Shown: positions 47,663 to 56,414 of the stretch, piece after piece
Position numbering within the stretch: the stretch's first letter is position 1
Layout of the letters: each line of letters begins with the position of its first letter
NCBI GenBank assembly: GCA_963708805.1
Contig: CAVPUA010000003.1
Span: forward strand, 744,001 to 808,000
Length of the DNA: 64,000 nucleotides
Reading direction: 5' to 3'
From: CAVPUA01 sp963708805
GTDB lineage: Bacteria > Actinomycetota > Actinomycetes > Mycobacteriales > Jatrophihabitantaceae
The notes under the pieces: generated by a model
What the model was told of the DNA's origin: nothing
Database searches by the model: none
Seen by the model: only the letters and a program-made list of their open reading frames with translations
Made by a program: the position numbers and the translations under genes

Positions 47663-49645
47663 ATGACCGAGTTCACCACGCAGATCACCAAGCTGCTCGT
47701 CGCCAACCGCGGCGAGATCGCCTCGCGGGTCTTCCGCACGGCCCGGGCGATGGACATCGCGACCGTCGCCGTGTTCTCCGACCCCGACGCGGGGCTGCCG
47801 TTCGTGACCGATGCCGACGAGGCGGTCCGGCTGCCGGGCTCGACGCCGGCCGAGACCTACCTGCGCATCGACGCGATCCTGGCCGCCGCGGCGGCAACCG
47901 GCGCGGACGCGGTCCATCCCGGTTACGGCTTCCTGTCCGAGAACGCCGAGTTCGCCCGCGCCTGCGCCAAGGCCGGATTGATCTTCGTCGGCCCGACGCC
48001 GGAGGCGATCGAGGCGATGGGCTCGAAGATCGCCGCCAAGCGGCTGATGGCCGAGGCCGGCGTCCCCGTGCTCCCGGGGGCCGTCTTCGAGGACGAGCCC
48101 GACGCGGACGCGTTGGTCGAGGCGGCCGATGCCGTCGGGTACCCCGCGCTCGTCAAGGCGGCCTTCGGCGGTGGTGGTCGCGGGATGCGCATCGTCGCCG
48201 GTCCCGAAGCGATCGTCGAAGCGGTGGCCGGAGCCCGGCGCGAGGCCGCGTCGGCGTTCGGCAACGGCACGGTCTTCCTCGAACGGTTCGTCGAGTCCCC
48301 GCGGCACATCGAGGTGCAGATCATGGGCGACCAGCACGGGACGGTCGTCCACCTCTTCGAGCGTGAGTGCTCGATCCAGCGGCGCTACCAGAAGATCATC
48401 GAGGAGGCGCCGTCGCCGGCCGTCGATGATCGGCTCCGCGCCGAGCTGTGCCAGGCGGCCGTGGCGGCGGGCCGGGCCATCGGCTACGTCGGTGCCGGAA
48501 CGGTCGAGTTCGTCCTCGACGCGTCGGGCCGGTTCTACTTCCTCGAGGTCAACACCCGACTGCAGGTCGAGCACCCGGTCACCGAACTGATCACCGGGCT
48601 CGACCTGGTACGGCTGCAGCTCGACGTCGCCTCGGGCCGCCCGCTACCGCCCGAGGTCACCGGCGCGACGTTCTCGGGGCACGCGATCGAGGCGCGGCTC
48701 TACGCCGAGGACGTCCCCGGTGGCTACCTGCCGACCAGCGGCGACGTGATCACCTTCGACATCGAGGCCGCCGACGGCCTGCGCGTCGACGCCGGCTTCG
48801 CGTCGGGAACCCGGGTGAGCACGTTCTATGACTCGATGCTGGCCAAGGTCATCGGCTTCGGCCCCACCCGCGACGACGCCCGGCGCGTCCTGGCCGGGGC
48901 GCTGGACCGGGCTCGCCTGCACGGCGTGGTGACCAACCGCGACCTGCTCGTCGAGGTGCTGCGCGAGGCCGAGTTCGGTGAGGGACGCATCGACACCGGC
49001 TATCTCGAACGACATCCGTTCGCCGGTGGCGGCGACGCGAACGACGTTCACGTGCTGGCCGTCGCCCTGTCCGGCCAGGCCGAACGGCGACTGGTCGCGC
49101 CGGTGCTCTCGACGCTGCCCTCGGGGTGGCGCAACAACCCGAGCGGCCCGCAGCGCGCGAGCTACGACATCGCGGGCCGGACGGTCGAGGCGAGCTACCG
49201 GCTGATCGGCGACCGGGTCTCGGCCGCGGTCGACGGGCGTGAGCTCGAGGCGACCGTACGGGCCGCGGCGGCCGATCGAGTCGATCTCGAGGTCGACGGG
49301 GTGCGCCGCGTGATCGAGGTGCGCCACGTGGGCAGCACGTTCTACGTCGACAGCTCGCTCGGGCACGACACCCTCGTCGAGGCCGAGCGCTTCCCCGACC
49401 CGTCGGCCGTGGCCCATGCCGGGTCGCTGCTGGCGCCGATGCCCGGGACCGTCGTCCGCGTCGACGTCGCGGTCGGCGACCACGTCGAGGCGGGTGCGGC
49501 TCTCCTGGCCATCGAGGCGATGAAGATGGAGCACTCGATCTTCGCGCCGACCCGGGGCATCGTCACCGAACTGCCGATCGCCGTCGGCGCCCAGGTCGAC
49601 AGCGGCTCGGTGCTCGCGGTGCTCGAAGAGGAGGAGTCGCAATGA
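47663..49645 (+). CDS. Biotin carboxylase/biotin-carrier (alpha) subunit of acyl-CoA carboxylase
   Basis: 660-residue protein, intact. The biotin carboxylase domain occupies residues 1-450 (KLLVANRGEIASRVFRTA, AAFGGGGRGMRIV as ATP loop, FLEVNTRLQVEHPVTE). A linker follows, and the last 75 residues form a biotinyl domain with the modified Lys in IEAMKMEHSI. It pairs with the beta subunit eight bases upstream. Its stop overlaps the enoyl-CoA hydratase start (ATGA). Confidence 0.92.
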   Translation: MTEFTTQITKLLVANRGEIASRVFRTARAMDIATVAVFSDPDAGLPFVTDADEAVRLPGSTPAETYLRIDAILAAAAATGADAVHPGYGFLSENAEFARACAKAGLIFVGPTPEAIEAMGSKIAAKRLMAEAGVPVLPGAVFEDEPDADALVEAADAVGYPALVKAAFGGGGRGMRIVAGPEAIVEAVAGARREAASAFGNGTVFLERFVESPRHIEVQIMGDQHGTVVHLFERECSIQRRYQKIIEEAPSPAVDDRLRAELCQAAVAAGRAIGYVGAGTVEFVLDASGRFYFLEVNTRLQVEHPVTELITGLDLVRLQLDVASGRPLPPEVTGATFSGHAIEARLYAEDVPGGYLPTSGDVITFDIEAADGLRVDAGFASGTRVSTFYDSMLAKVIGFGPTRDDARRVLAGALDRARLHGVVTNRDLLVEVLREAEFGEGRIDTGYLERHPFAGGGDANDVHVLAVALSGQAERRLVAPVLSTLPSGWRNNPSGPQRASYDIAGRTVEASYRLIGDRVSAAVDGRELEATVRAAAADRVDLEVDGVRRVIEVRHVGSTFYVDSSLGHDTLVEAERFPDPSAVAHAGSLLAPMPGTVVRVDVAVGDHVEAGAALLAIEAMKMEHSIFAPTRGIVTELPIAVGAQVDSGSVLAVLEEEESQ

Positions 49646-50406
49646 CCGAACCCGTCCAGTACGACGTGGTCAACGGGGTCGCGTGGTTGACGATCAACCG
49701 CCCTGAGGCCCGCAACGCGCTCAGCCTGGCCGTCCGGGACGGCCTGTTCACCGGGGTGCGCCGCTTCAACGCCGACGACGAGGCGAAGGTGCTGGTACTG
49801 ACCGGGGCCGGAGACCGGGCCTTCTGTGCCGGTGGTGACCTGAAGGAGATGGCCGACACCACGTTGCGGGTGCCGCCGATCGACTTCGTCCCGCAGTTCG
49901 GCCGCAACATCGAGGTCGAGAAGCCGACGATCGCCGCTGTCAACGGGATCGCCTACGGCGGCGGGTTCCTGCTCGCCCAGGACTGCGATCTGTGCGTGGC
50001 CGGCGAATCGGCCCGTTTCGCGATCAGCGAGGTCAAGGTCGGGCGGGGTTCGCCGTGGGCGGCTCCGCTCTCGTGGCTGGTGCCGCCCCGCATCGCCATG
50101 GAGATCCTGCTGACCGGAGACCCGCTCACCGCCCAGCGGGCGTACGAGGTCGGCCTCGTCAACCGGGTGGTGCCCGACGCCGATCTGCGCGACACCGTCC
50201 AGGCGCTGGCCGAACGGATCGCCACCAACGCGCCGTTGTCGGTCCGCGCCGCCAAGCGGACGGCCTACCTGTCGGCCCACTTCGAGCTGACCGACGCCTA
50301 CGACGAGGCCGAACGGATCTGGGAGCCGGTGTATCTCAGCGCCGACGCCCAGGAGGGCCCGGCCGCGTTCCGCGACAAACGCACGCCCGTCTGGACGGGC
50401 CGCTGA
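49642..50406 (+). CDS. Enoyl-CoA hydratase/isomerase family protein
   Basis: 254-residue crotonase-fold enzyme, intact: LTINRPEARNALSL, FCAGGDLKEMAD (oxyanion hole), AAVNGIAYGGGFLLAQDCDL, FAISEVKVGRGSPWA. The crotonase catalytic Glu positions appear as KVGRGSP, so hydratase activity is plausible but not certain. In an Atu-like pathway it would hydrate the glutaconyl-CoA product of the carboxylase. The stop TGA shares a base with the next ATG (TGATG). Confidence 0.87.
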   Translation: MTEPVQYDVVNGVAWLTINRPEARNALSLAVRDGLFTGVRRFNADDEAKVLVLTGAGDRAFCAGGDLKEMADTTLRVPPIDFVPQFGRNIEVEKPTIAAVNGIAYGGGFLLAQDCDLCVAGESARFAISEVKVGRGSPWAAPLSWLVPPRIAMEILLTGDPLTAQRAYEVGLVNRVVPDADLRDTVQALAERIATNAPLSVRAAKRTAYLSAHFELTDAYDEAERIWEPVYLSADAQEGPAAFRDKRTPVWTGR

Positions 50407-51204
50407 TGGCCGCCGACCTGACCGCGCTGATCGACGACCTGGTCGCCGAGAGCGTCGTGATCGACGAGATCATCACACCGCTGAGCCCCGAGCAGTGGAC
50501 GCTGGCCCACGCCGGCCGAGGGCTGGACGATCGCCGACCAGGTCAGCCACCTCGCCTTCTTCGACGAGACCACGCTGCTGTCGCTGACCGACCCGGACCG
50601 CTTCCGCATCGAGGCCGACGAGCTGATCGCCGGCGGCATGGACTTTCCCGACCGCGTCGCCGCCCAGCACCACGACCGGCCTGGCGCCGAGTTGCTGGCC
50701 TGGTTCGTCCGCGCGCGCCGCGAACTGATCGAGGGCTACCGGGCCGTCGATCCGGACGTCCGGCTGCCCTGGTACGGCCCGGGCATGGGGCCGGCCTCGT
50801 CGGTCACCGCGCGGATCATGGAGACGTGGGCGCACGGCCAGGACATCGCCGATGCGCTCGGGGTGACCCGGCCGGTGACGAACCGGCTGCGGCACGTCGC
50901 TCACCTCGGGGTGCGCAGCCTGCCCTACAGCTACCGCGTGAACGGGCTGGACGTGCCGTCCGAGCCGATCCGCGTCGAGGTGGCCGCACCCGACGGCGAC
51001 ACCTGGACGTGGGGTCCGGACGCCGCCGCCGATCGAGTGACGGGGGACGCCCTGGAGTTCTGCCTCGTCGTCACCCAACGGCGCCACCTCAGCGACACCG
51101 CGCTCGCGGTCAGCGGTCCGGTGGCCGAGCAGTGGATCGGCATCGCCCAGGCCTTCGCCGGCGCGGCCGGTACGGGCCGCAAGCCGAGGGGAGACGCGGG
51201 ATGA
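50406..51204 (+). CDS. TIGR03084/maleylpyruvate isomerase-like metal-binding protein, frameshifted
   Basis: About 266 residues. The N-terminal DinB-like bundle (IDDLVAESVVIDEII, IADQVSHLAFFDETTL, IMETWAHGQDIADALG) carries three His spaced as metal ligands; the C-terminal domain (GDTWTWGPDAAADRVTGDALEFCLVVTQRR) is SCP2-like. Families of this type are often linked to DUF1446 genes in actinobacteria. One frame change lies near 50522. The stop overlaps the start of the AtuA-like gene (ATGA). Confidence 0.8.
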
Positions 51205-52609
51205 GATCGGTGCGGATCGGCAACTCCTCCGGTTTCTACGGCGACCGCAACGCGGCCTCGCTCGAGATGGTCGAGGGTGGCCCGATCGACTTCCTGACCG
51301 GCGACTATCTGGCCGAGCTGACGATGTTGATCTTGTGGAAGGCCAGACAGAAGGATCCATCGGCCGGCTACGCGCGCTCGGTGCTCGGTCAGCTCGAACA
51401 GGTGCTGGGCACCTGCCTCGATCGCGGGATCAAGATCGTCAACAACGCGGGTGGACTCAATCCGGCCGGCCTGGCCGAGGAGCTGACCGCCCTGGCCGAA
51501 CGGCTGGGTCTGCACCCCAAGATCGCCTACCTGACCGGTGACGACCTGCTGCCCGACCTCGACGCGCTCATCGCCGCCGGCCACGACCTGGCCCATCTCG
51601 ACACCGGGCGGCCCCTCGCCGAGGCGGGCGGCAAGCCGGTGACGGCCAACGCGTATCTGGGCGCGTGGGGCATCGTCGACGCGCTGGGCTCGGGAGCCGA
51701 CATCGTCGATCTGCCCGCGGGTCACCGACGCCTCGCTCGTCGTCGGGCCGGCCGCCTGGTGGCACGGCTGGGCCCGCGACGACTTCGACCAGCTGGCCGG
51801 CGCCGTGCTGGCCGGCCACGTGATCGAGTGCGGACCGCAGGCCACCGGCGGCAACTACTCCTACATCGACGAGATCGTCGATCGTCGCTATCCGGGCTTC
51901 CCGATCGCCGAGGTGGCCGGCGACGGCAGCTTCGTGATCACCAAGCACGACGAACACCGGCGGTCTGGTCTCGGTCGGCACCGTCACCGCTCAACTGATG
52001 TACGAGATCGCCGAGCCGGCGTACGCGAACCCGGACGTCATCGCCCACTTCGACACCGCCCAGCTCGATCAGGTCGGCCCGGACCGCGTGCGGTGCTCGG
52101 CCACCATGGGCAGCCCGCCACCGGCCACCACCAAGGTCGCGATCAACTTCGTCGGCGGCTACCGCAACACGATGACGCTCGTCCTGACCGGTCTCGACAT
52201 CGAGAAGAAGGCGGCGTGGGCGACCGAGGAACTGTTCGGCATCCTCGGTGGGCGCGACCAGTTCGGCGAGGTCGACGTGCGGCTGATCCGCTTCGACCGT
52301 CCGGACGCGCCGACCAACGAGCAGGCCACCGCGCATCTGCGGATCACGGTCAAGGACGCCGATCCGCGCAAGGTCGGACGGCGGTTCTCGAACGCGACGA
52401 TGGAGCTCGCGCTCGGCGGCTACGCCGGGTTCCACACCACGACGCCGCCGTGCGGCGAGAGCGCGTACGGCGTCTACTGGCCGGCCCTCGTCCCCGCCGA
52501 CGCGCCCCGGCACACGGTCGTGCGGCCGGACGGCAGCACGAAGTTGATCGCGCCGACGCCGTCCGGTCCGGTGCGGTACTCGGCGATCGTCCGGCCCGAT
52601 CGACTATGA
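51201..52609 (+). CDS. AtuA-like (DUF1446) acyclic terpene utilisation protein, frameshifted
   Basis: About 469 residues of the DUF1446/AtuA family, required for citronellol or geraniol use in Pseudomonas but of unknown reaction. VRIGNSSGFYGDR, IKIVNNAGGLNPAGLAEEL and PQATGGNYSYIDEI are the conserved segments. Two single-base insertions, near 51707 (GTCGATC) and 51951 (GACGAAC), break the frame; removing them restores VTDASLVVGPAAW and NTGGLVSVGTVTAQL. Followed after one base by the gene for the small C-terminal domain. Confidence 0.85.
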
Positions 52610-52610
52610 C

Positions 52611-52958
52611 TTGACGATCGAGACACAGCGACTCCCGCTCGGGTCGGTCTGCGCCGCCCGGTCGGGCGACAAGGGCGGCAACGCCAACATCGGGGTCTGG
52701 ACGCGAGATGCGGCCGGCTACGAGTGGTTGCGTACGTACCTCACCGTCGATCGCCTGCGCGAGCTGATCCCCGAGGCGGCCGATCGTCCAGTGCGTCGGT
52801 ACGAACTGGCGAACCTGAACGCGCTCAACTTCGTCATCGTCGGGCTGCTCGGCGAGGGGGTCGCCGCCTCGACCCGCTCCGACCCGCAGGCCAAGGGGCT
52901 GGGCGAGTACCTGCGGTCGCGACTGGTCGACATCCCCGCGGTACTGGTCAGAGGCTGA
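52611..52958 (+). CDS. AtuA C-terminal-domain-like small protein
   Basis: 115 residues (RSGDKGGNANIGVWTR, YELANLNALNFVIVGLLGEGVAAS, RSRLVDIP), matching the small domain found either fused to the C-terminus of AtuA or encoded separately. Here it is separate. TTG is the only workable start close to the preceding stop. The two proteins probably form one enzyme. Confidence 0.83.
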   Translation: MTIETQRLPLGSVCAARSGDKGGNANIGVWTRDAAGYEWLRTYLTVDRLRELIPEAADRPVRRYELANLNALNFVIVGLLGEGVAASTRSDPQAKGLGEYLRSRLVDIPAVLVRG

Positions 52959-52960
52959 AC

Positions 52961-53561
52961 GTGGTCACCCCGACCGAACCGGCGCGCCGGCGCGACCCCG
53001 AGCGCCGCCAGCGAATACTGACCGCCGCGGCCGATCTGGTCGCCGAGCGGGGCTACCACGACGTCGGCATGATCGAGATCGGCGCCGCGGCGGGCATCAC
53101 CGGCTCGGCGATCTACCGGCACTTCGGCGGCAAGTCGGCCGTCCTCGTCGCGATGTTCGACCGGGTCATCGACAATCTCGGGCGCGAGGCCGAGGAGATC
53201 GTGGCGGCCGAGACCGAACCCCGCGAGACACTGCGCCGGCTCGTACAGACGCAGGTGCAGTTCGTCCTGGACGAACGGACGCTGGCGCAGGTCTATCACC
53301 ACGAGATCGCCAACCTGCCCGAGGAAGACCGCCACCGGTTGCGACGCAAGCAGCGGCTCTACATCGAGGAGTGGGTGCACGTCCTCGCCGTGCTGCGCCC
53401 GGACGTCAACGACGGGCAGCTTGCGCGCGCTCGTGCACGCATCGATCGGCGCGATCCAGTCGCAGTTGTTCTACGAGAGCGGCTTGCCCCGAGGGCAACT
53501 CGAGCGGCTCATGTCGTCGGTGGCCGAAGAGGCACTGTTCGTACCGGCGGACGAAGCGTGA
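52961..53561 (+). CDS. TetR-family transcriptional regulator, frameshifted
   Basis: About 200-residue regulator (ILTAAADLVAERGYHDVGMIEIGAAAGITGSAIYRHFGGKSAVL) with a C-terminal ligand domain. The frame is broken in a CG run at about 53434; restoring one CG joins LARA to LVHASIGAIQSQLF. The span is 3n+1. It is analogous in position to AtuR and probably controls the surrounding cluster, possibly at the 45913 palindrome. The stop overlaps the next GTG. Confidence 0.87.
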
Positions 53562-54547
53562 CCGCGCGCCTGGACTTCTACACCGGCAACGGGCTGCGTC
53601 TGGCCGACGCCGTGACGGTCGCGTCGATCACCGAGGCGGCCGGGCTCGGCGGGTTGTGGACGCTCGAGGCCCACACCGAGCCGTTCCTGCCGCTCGCTCT
53701 GGCCGCCGAGCACACCTCGCGCATCCGGCTCGGCACGTCCGTGGCCGTCGCGCTGGCCCGCAACCCGATGGTCGTCGCCCATCTGGCCCACGAACTCAAT
53801 CGATTCGCCGCGGGCCGCTTCGAACTCGGGCTGGGGCCGCAGGTGGGCGCGCACATCGTGCGTCGATACGGCGAGAAGTTCGATCACCCGGCCGAACGGA
53901 TGGCCGAGTTCGTCGAGGCGCTGCGAGCGATCTGGAGCACCTGGAACGACGGATCGCCACTGCGGTTCGAGGGGCGGTTCTACCGGCACACGCTGATGAC
54001 ACCCGCCTTCGATCCCGGGCCGTCGGGCTTCGGCTCGCCGCGGGTGCACCTCGCCGCCGTCGGCCCGCGCATGGTCGACGTCGCGTGCCGGCTGGCCGAC
54101 GGCCTCATCGCCCATCCGTTGTCGTCGCCGCGGGTGATCACCGAGCGGCTGCGTCCGGCCGTCGCCGATGCCGCCCGGCCGGACTTCCAGCTCTCGTGTC
54201 CGGTGCTCGTGATCACTGGACGCACCGACGACGAGATCGCCTCGGCCCGGCGGCAGGTGCGCAAGCAGCTGGCCTTCTACGCCTCGACGCCGTCGTATCG
54301 CTCAGTGCTCGAGCTCCACGGGGCGGGCGATGTCGCCGATCGCCTGCGCGAGTTGTCGAGGACCGGCCAATGGGACGCGATGACCGAGTTGATCAGCGAC
54401 GAGTTGCTGGCCGAGTTCAGCGTCGAAGCGCCGATCGCGTCACTGGTCGCCCGTCTGCACGAGCGCTTCGACGACCTGCTCGACGTCGTCCTGATCTATG
54501 CGCCGTACGAAGTCGATCATGAGCTCTGGCTCGATCTGAACGTCTAG
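53558..54547 (+). CDS. LLM-class F420-dependent oxidoreductase
   Basis: 329-residue luciferase-like TIM barrel (TIGR03617-like). LGGLWTLEAHTEPFLPLALAAEHTSRIRLGTSVAVALARNP and RFELGLGPQVGAHIVRRYGEKFDHP are characteristic. It uses reduced F420 or FMN. The GTG overlaps the TetR stop (GTGA). The TAG stop codon at 54545-54547 lies inside the 6-bp target duplication of the IS element that follows. Confidence 0.87.
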   Translation: MTARLDFYTGNGLRLADAVTVASITEAAGLGGLWTLEAHTEPFLPLALAAEHTSRIRLGTSVAVALARNPMVVAHLAHELNRFAAGRFELGLGPQVGAHIVRRYGEKFDHPAERMAEFVEALRAIWSTWNDGSPLRFEGRFYRHTLMTPAFDPGPSGFGSPRVHLAAVGPRMVDVACRLADGLIAHPLSSPRVITERLRPAVADAARPDFQLSCPVLVITGRTDDEIASARRQVRKQLAFYASTPSYRSVLELHGAGDVADRLRELSRTGQWDAMTELISDELLAEFSVEAPIASLVARLHERFDDLLDVVLIYAPYEVDHELWLDLNV

Positions 54548-54548
54548 C
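54543..54548. repeat. Left target-site duplication of the IS element
   Basis: TCTAGC directly before the left terminal inverted repeat; the identical TCTAGC is at 55643-55648. It contains the stop codon of the LLM oxidoreductase gene. Confidence 0.8.
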
Positions 54549-54570
54549 TGTTGTGACCTGACACGTTGTG

Positions 54571-55542
54571 TCAGGTTGCGAGCCGGCTGGTGGGTGGGTG
54601 TCCGCCGAGGGCGGAGTGGCCGCGTCGAGTGTTGTAGTAGTGCAGGAAGCGGTCAAGGCCTTGGCGGCGGAGGTTGTTGCTGGTCCAGGGTCGGGCGTAG
54701 GCCCATTCGGTGAGCAGGGTGCGGTTGAATCGTTCGGCTTTGCCGTTGGTCCAGGGGCAGCCGGGTTTGGTGAAGCGGCGTTTGATTTGCCAGGCCGAGC
54801 AGACCCAACCCCAGTCGGTGCCGTGGCGATAGACCAGGGCGTTGTCGGTCAGAACACGGCGCACGCGGATGCCGTGGCTGGCGAACCAGGCCAGGGCGCG
54901 GTGCAGGAACCCGGCGCTGGTCGGGTCTTTCTCGTCGGCCAGCACTTCGGAGTAGGCCAGGCGGGTGTGGTCGTCGATGGCGGTGTGGACGTAGTCGTAG
55001 CCGATCTTCGTTTTCTTGTGCCGGTTCGTGACCGACACTGCGGCGTCACGGCCGTGCAGGCGCCACCCGCCGCCGGTGGGGATCTTGCCCAGCTTCTTGA
55101 CGTCGACGTGGATCATCGCGCCGGGACTGGGATGCTCGTAGCGGTTTTCGCTGCGCCGGGAGGCCCGGACCCGCTCGCCGGTGATCGGGTCGATCGCCGC
55201 CAGATGCGGTACCTGGTGGCGGGCCAGGATCCGGCCGACCGTCGAGGCGTTCAGGCCGAGCTCGGCCGCGAGCACGACCGCTCCTCGCTTGCGTCGCCGC
55301 CGCGCGCTCAGAACACGCTGCTCGATCCGTTTTGGGGTACGAGCCGGCATCCGCCGCGGCCGCGAAGAACGATCGCGCAGCCCACCATCACCGCCCTCAG
55401 CGAAGCGACGAACCCACTTGTTCACGGTGGCGCGTGAGACGCCCAGTTGCTCGGCGACATGAGCTGGCGGCCAACCCGCCGCCACACGATCGACCATCAA
55501 CCTGCGCGAGAACGGCGTCGTACGAGCGTTAGCGTGAGCCAT
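54571..55542 (-). CDS. IS481-family transposase
   Basis: 323-residue DDE transposase. The N-terminal helix-turn-helix (PAHVAEQLGVSRATVNKWVRRFAEGGDGGL) is followed by a second one (AAELGLNASTVGRILARH), then the catalytic core: Asp in MIHVDVKKLGKIP, Asp in VLTDNALVYR, Glu in WTNGKAERFNRTLL. The C-terminus HYYNTRRGHSALGGHPP is typical. AGGAGG lies seven bases before the ATG inside one arm of a 12-bp inverted repeat. Intact and probably active. Confidence 0.93.
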   Translation of the reverse strand: MAHANARTTPFSRRLMVDRVAAGWPPAHVAEQLGVSRATVNKWVRRFAEGGDGGLRDRSSRPRRMPARTPKRIEQRVLSARRRRKRGAVVLAAELGLNASTVGRILARHQVPHLAAIDPITGERVRASRRSENRYEHPSPGAMIHVDVKKLGKIPTGGGWRLHGRDAAVSVTNRHKKTKIGYDYVHTAIDDHTRLAYSEVLADEKDPTSAGFLHRALAWFASHGIRVRRVLTDNALVYRHGTDWGWVCSAWQIKRRFTKPGCPWTNGKAERFNRTLLTEWAYARPWTSNNLRRQGLDRFLHYYNTRRGHSALGGHPPTSRLAT

Positions 55543-55543
55543 A

Positions 55544-55597
55544 GAGGACCTCCTGCGGGTGAATGCCTAGACACATCCACTCCGTCAGGAGGTCCTC
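55544..55597 (-). promoter_or_regulatory. Inverted repeat masking the transposase ribosome-binding site
   Basis: Perfect 12-bp arms: CAGGAGGTCCTC (55586-55597) and GAGGACCTCCTG (55544-55555) on the plus strand. In the minus-strand mRNA the second arm carries the AGGAGG just before the ATG. A transcript entering from outside would include both arms and hide the ribosome site; one starting between the arms would not. Confidence 0.65.
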
Positions 55598-55642
55598 CCA
55601 CGATCAAGCAGGCTCGCCGTAACAACCTCTCGGGTCACGACA

Positions 55643-55648
55643 TCTAGC
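55643..55648. repeat. Right target-site duplication of the IS element
   Basis: TCTAGC, identical to 54543-54548. Read on the minus strand it contains the TAG stop codon of the WhiB-DUF3253 gene. Confidence 0.8.
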
Positions 55649-56414
55649 CCCGCCACTTCGGGCCGCGTCCGAGCCGGATCGGTCCGGTCGCGGCGGCGAG
55701 TTCGATCGGCTGGCCGCGCTGGGTGATGCGCAGGACGCCCGCGACCCGCAGCGCTTCGGCGACCGAGCGCGACTGCTCCATCGCCTCGCGCCCCGACACT
55801 CCGAAGACGACGCGGGCGGCGTCACTCGGGCAGATCGTCGCCTCGGCCGGTCGGTGGCGCAGCAGAGCGCGCATGGCTGCCGCCAGGCGAGTTCGCCGCC
55901 CGTCGGCCGTCGACGGTTCCCACCACGGTTCGCCCCGTTCTCCGAGAGCGGTTGCCGCGTCGTCCACGCGCGTCGTCGCGCTGAGGTCCCCGTGGTCGAT
56001 CGCGCGCCGCGCGCTGGCCAGCTCCGCGAGCAACTCCCCGCGCAGTTGCTTGGGGATGCCGGGATCGCCACCGGCGTCGGGGGGTTCGAGTGGGCCGACG
56101 TCCACGCACGGCTCCGCGGTGGCCCGGCTCGCATCGATCACCGGTCGGCGCAGTCGGCGACGCTCGTCGTCGTCGAGTCCGCCCCAGACGCCTTCGTAGC
56201 CGTTGGCGAGCGCGCTCTCCCGGCAGCGATCGATCACCGGGCAGCGCGCGCAGATCGCCTTGGCGGCCGCGACCTGAGCCAGCGCCAGCCGACCCGACCC
56301 GACGGGGAAGAACAGCTCGGGGTCCTCGTCGAGACAAGCGGCCCGCCCACGCCAGTTGCCGCGCAGTTCGTCGACATCGCGAGAGCGGGCCCGAGTGCCC
56401 AGTGGTCGGGTCAT
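55644..56414 (-). CDS. WhiB-like [4Fe-4S] regulator fused to a DUF3253 domain
   Basis: 256 residues, intact. The N-terminal WhiB domain (about 15-90) has the four cluster ligands Cys27, Cys55, Cys58 and Cys64 (C-x27-C-x2-C-x5-C), EDPELFFPVG, and the G-V-W-G-G turn at 75-79. Residues 95-185 are a variable acidic linker with a helical stretch. The C-terminal 70 residues (AMRALLRHRPAEATICPSDAARVV, VAEALRVAGVLRITQRGQPIE, GPIRLGRGP) match DUF3253, a small winged-helix-like domain normally found alone. Most WhiB proteins have 80-130 residues, so the fusion is unusual. The ATG overlaps the stop of the upstream gene (ATGA). Confidence 0.87.
   Translation of the reverse strand: MTRPLGTRARSRDVDELRGNWRGRAACLDEDPELFFPVGSGRLALAQVAAAKAICARCPVIDRCRESALANGYEGVWGGLDDDERRRLRRPVIDASRATAEPCVDVGPLEPPDAGGDPGIPKQLRGELLAELASARRAIDHGDLSATTRVDDAATALGERGEPWWEPSTADGRRTRLAAAMRALLRHRPAEATICPSDAARVVFGVSGREAMEQSRSVAEALRVAGVLRITQRGQPIELAAATGPIRLGRGPKWRG

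Larger units (their letters stand above)
54549..55642 (-). mobile_element. Complete IS481-type insertion sequence (1,094 bp)
   Basis: Left end TGTTGTGACCTGACACGTTGT and right end (complement) TGTCGTGACCCGAGAGGTTGT match at 17 of 21 positions. The ends are flanked by identical TCTAGC. One transposase gene fills it on the minus strand. The left end also contains the perfect palindrome CCTGACAC-GTT-GTGTCAGG (54557-54575), which overlaps the transposase stop. The intact gene and perfect target duplication suggest recent insertion. Confidence 0.88.

Noticed and set aside
54557..54575. Palindrome CCTGACAC-GTT-GTGTCAGG as a terminator of the LLM gene
   Set aside because: No T run follows and it lies inside the left end of the IS, so it belongs to the element.
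54567..55575. IS boundaries at TGTGTCAGG and CCTAGACACA
   Set aside because: A much longer terminal repeat with a perfect TCTAGC target duplication was found at 54549 and 55642.
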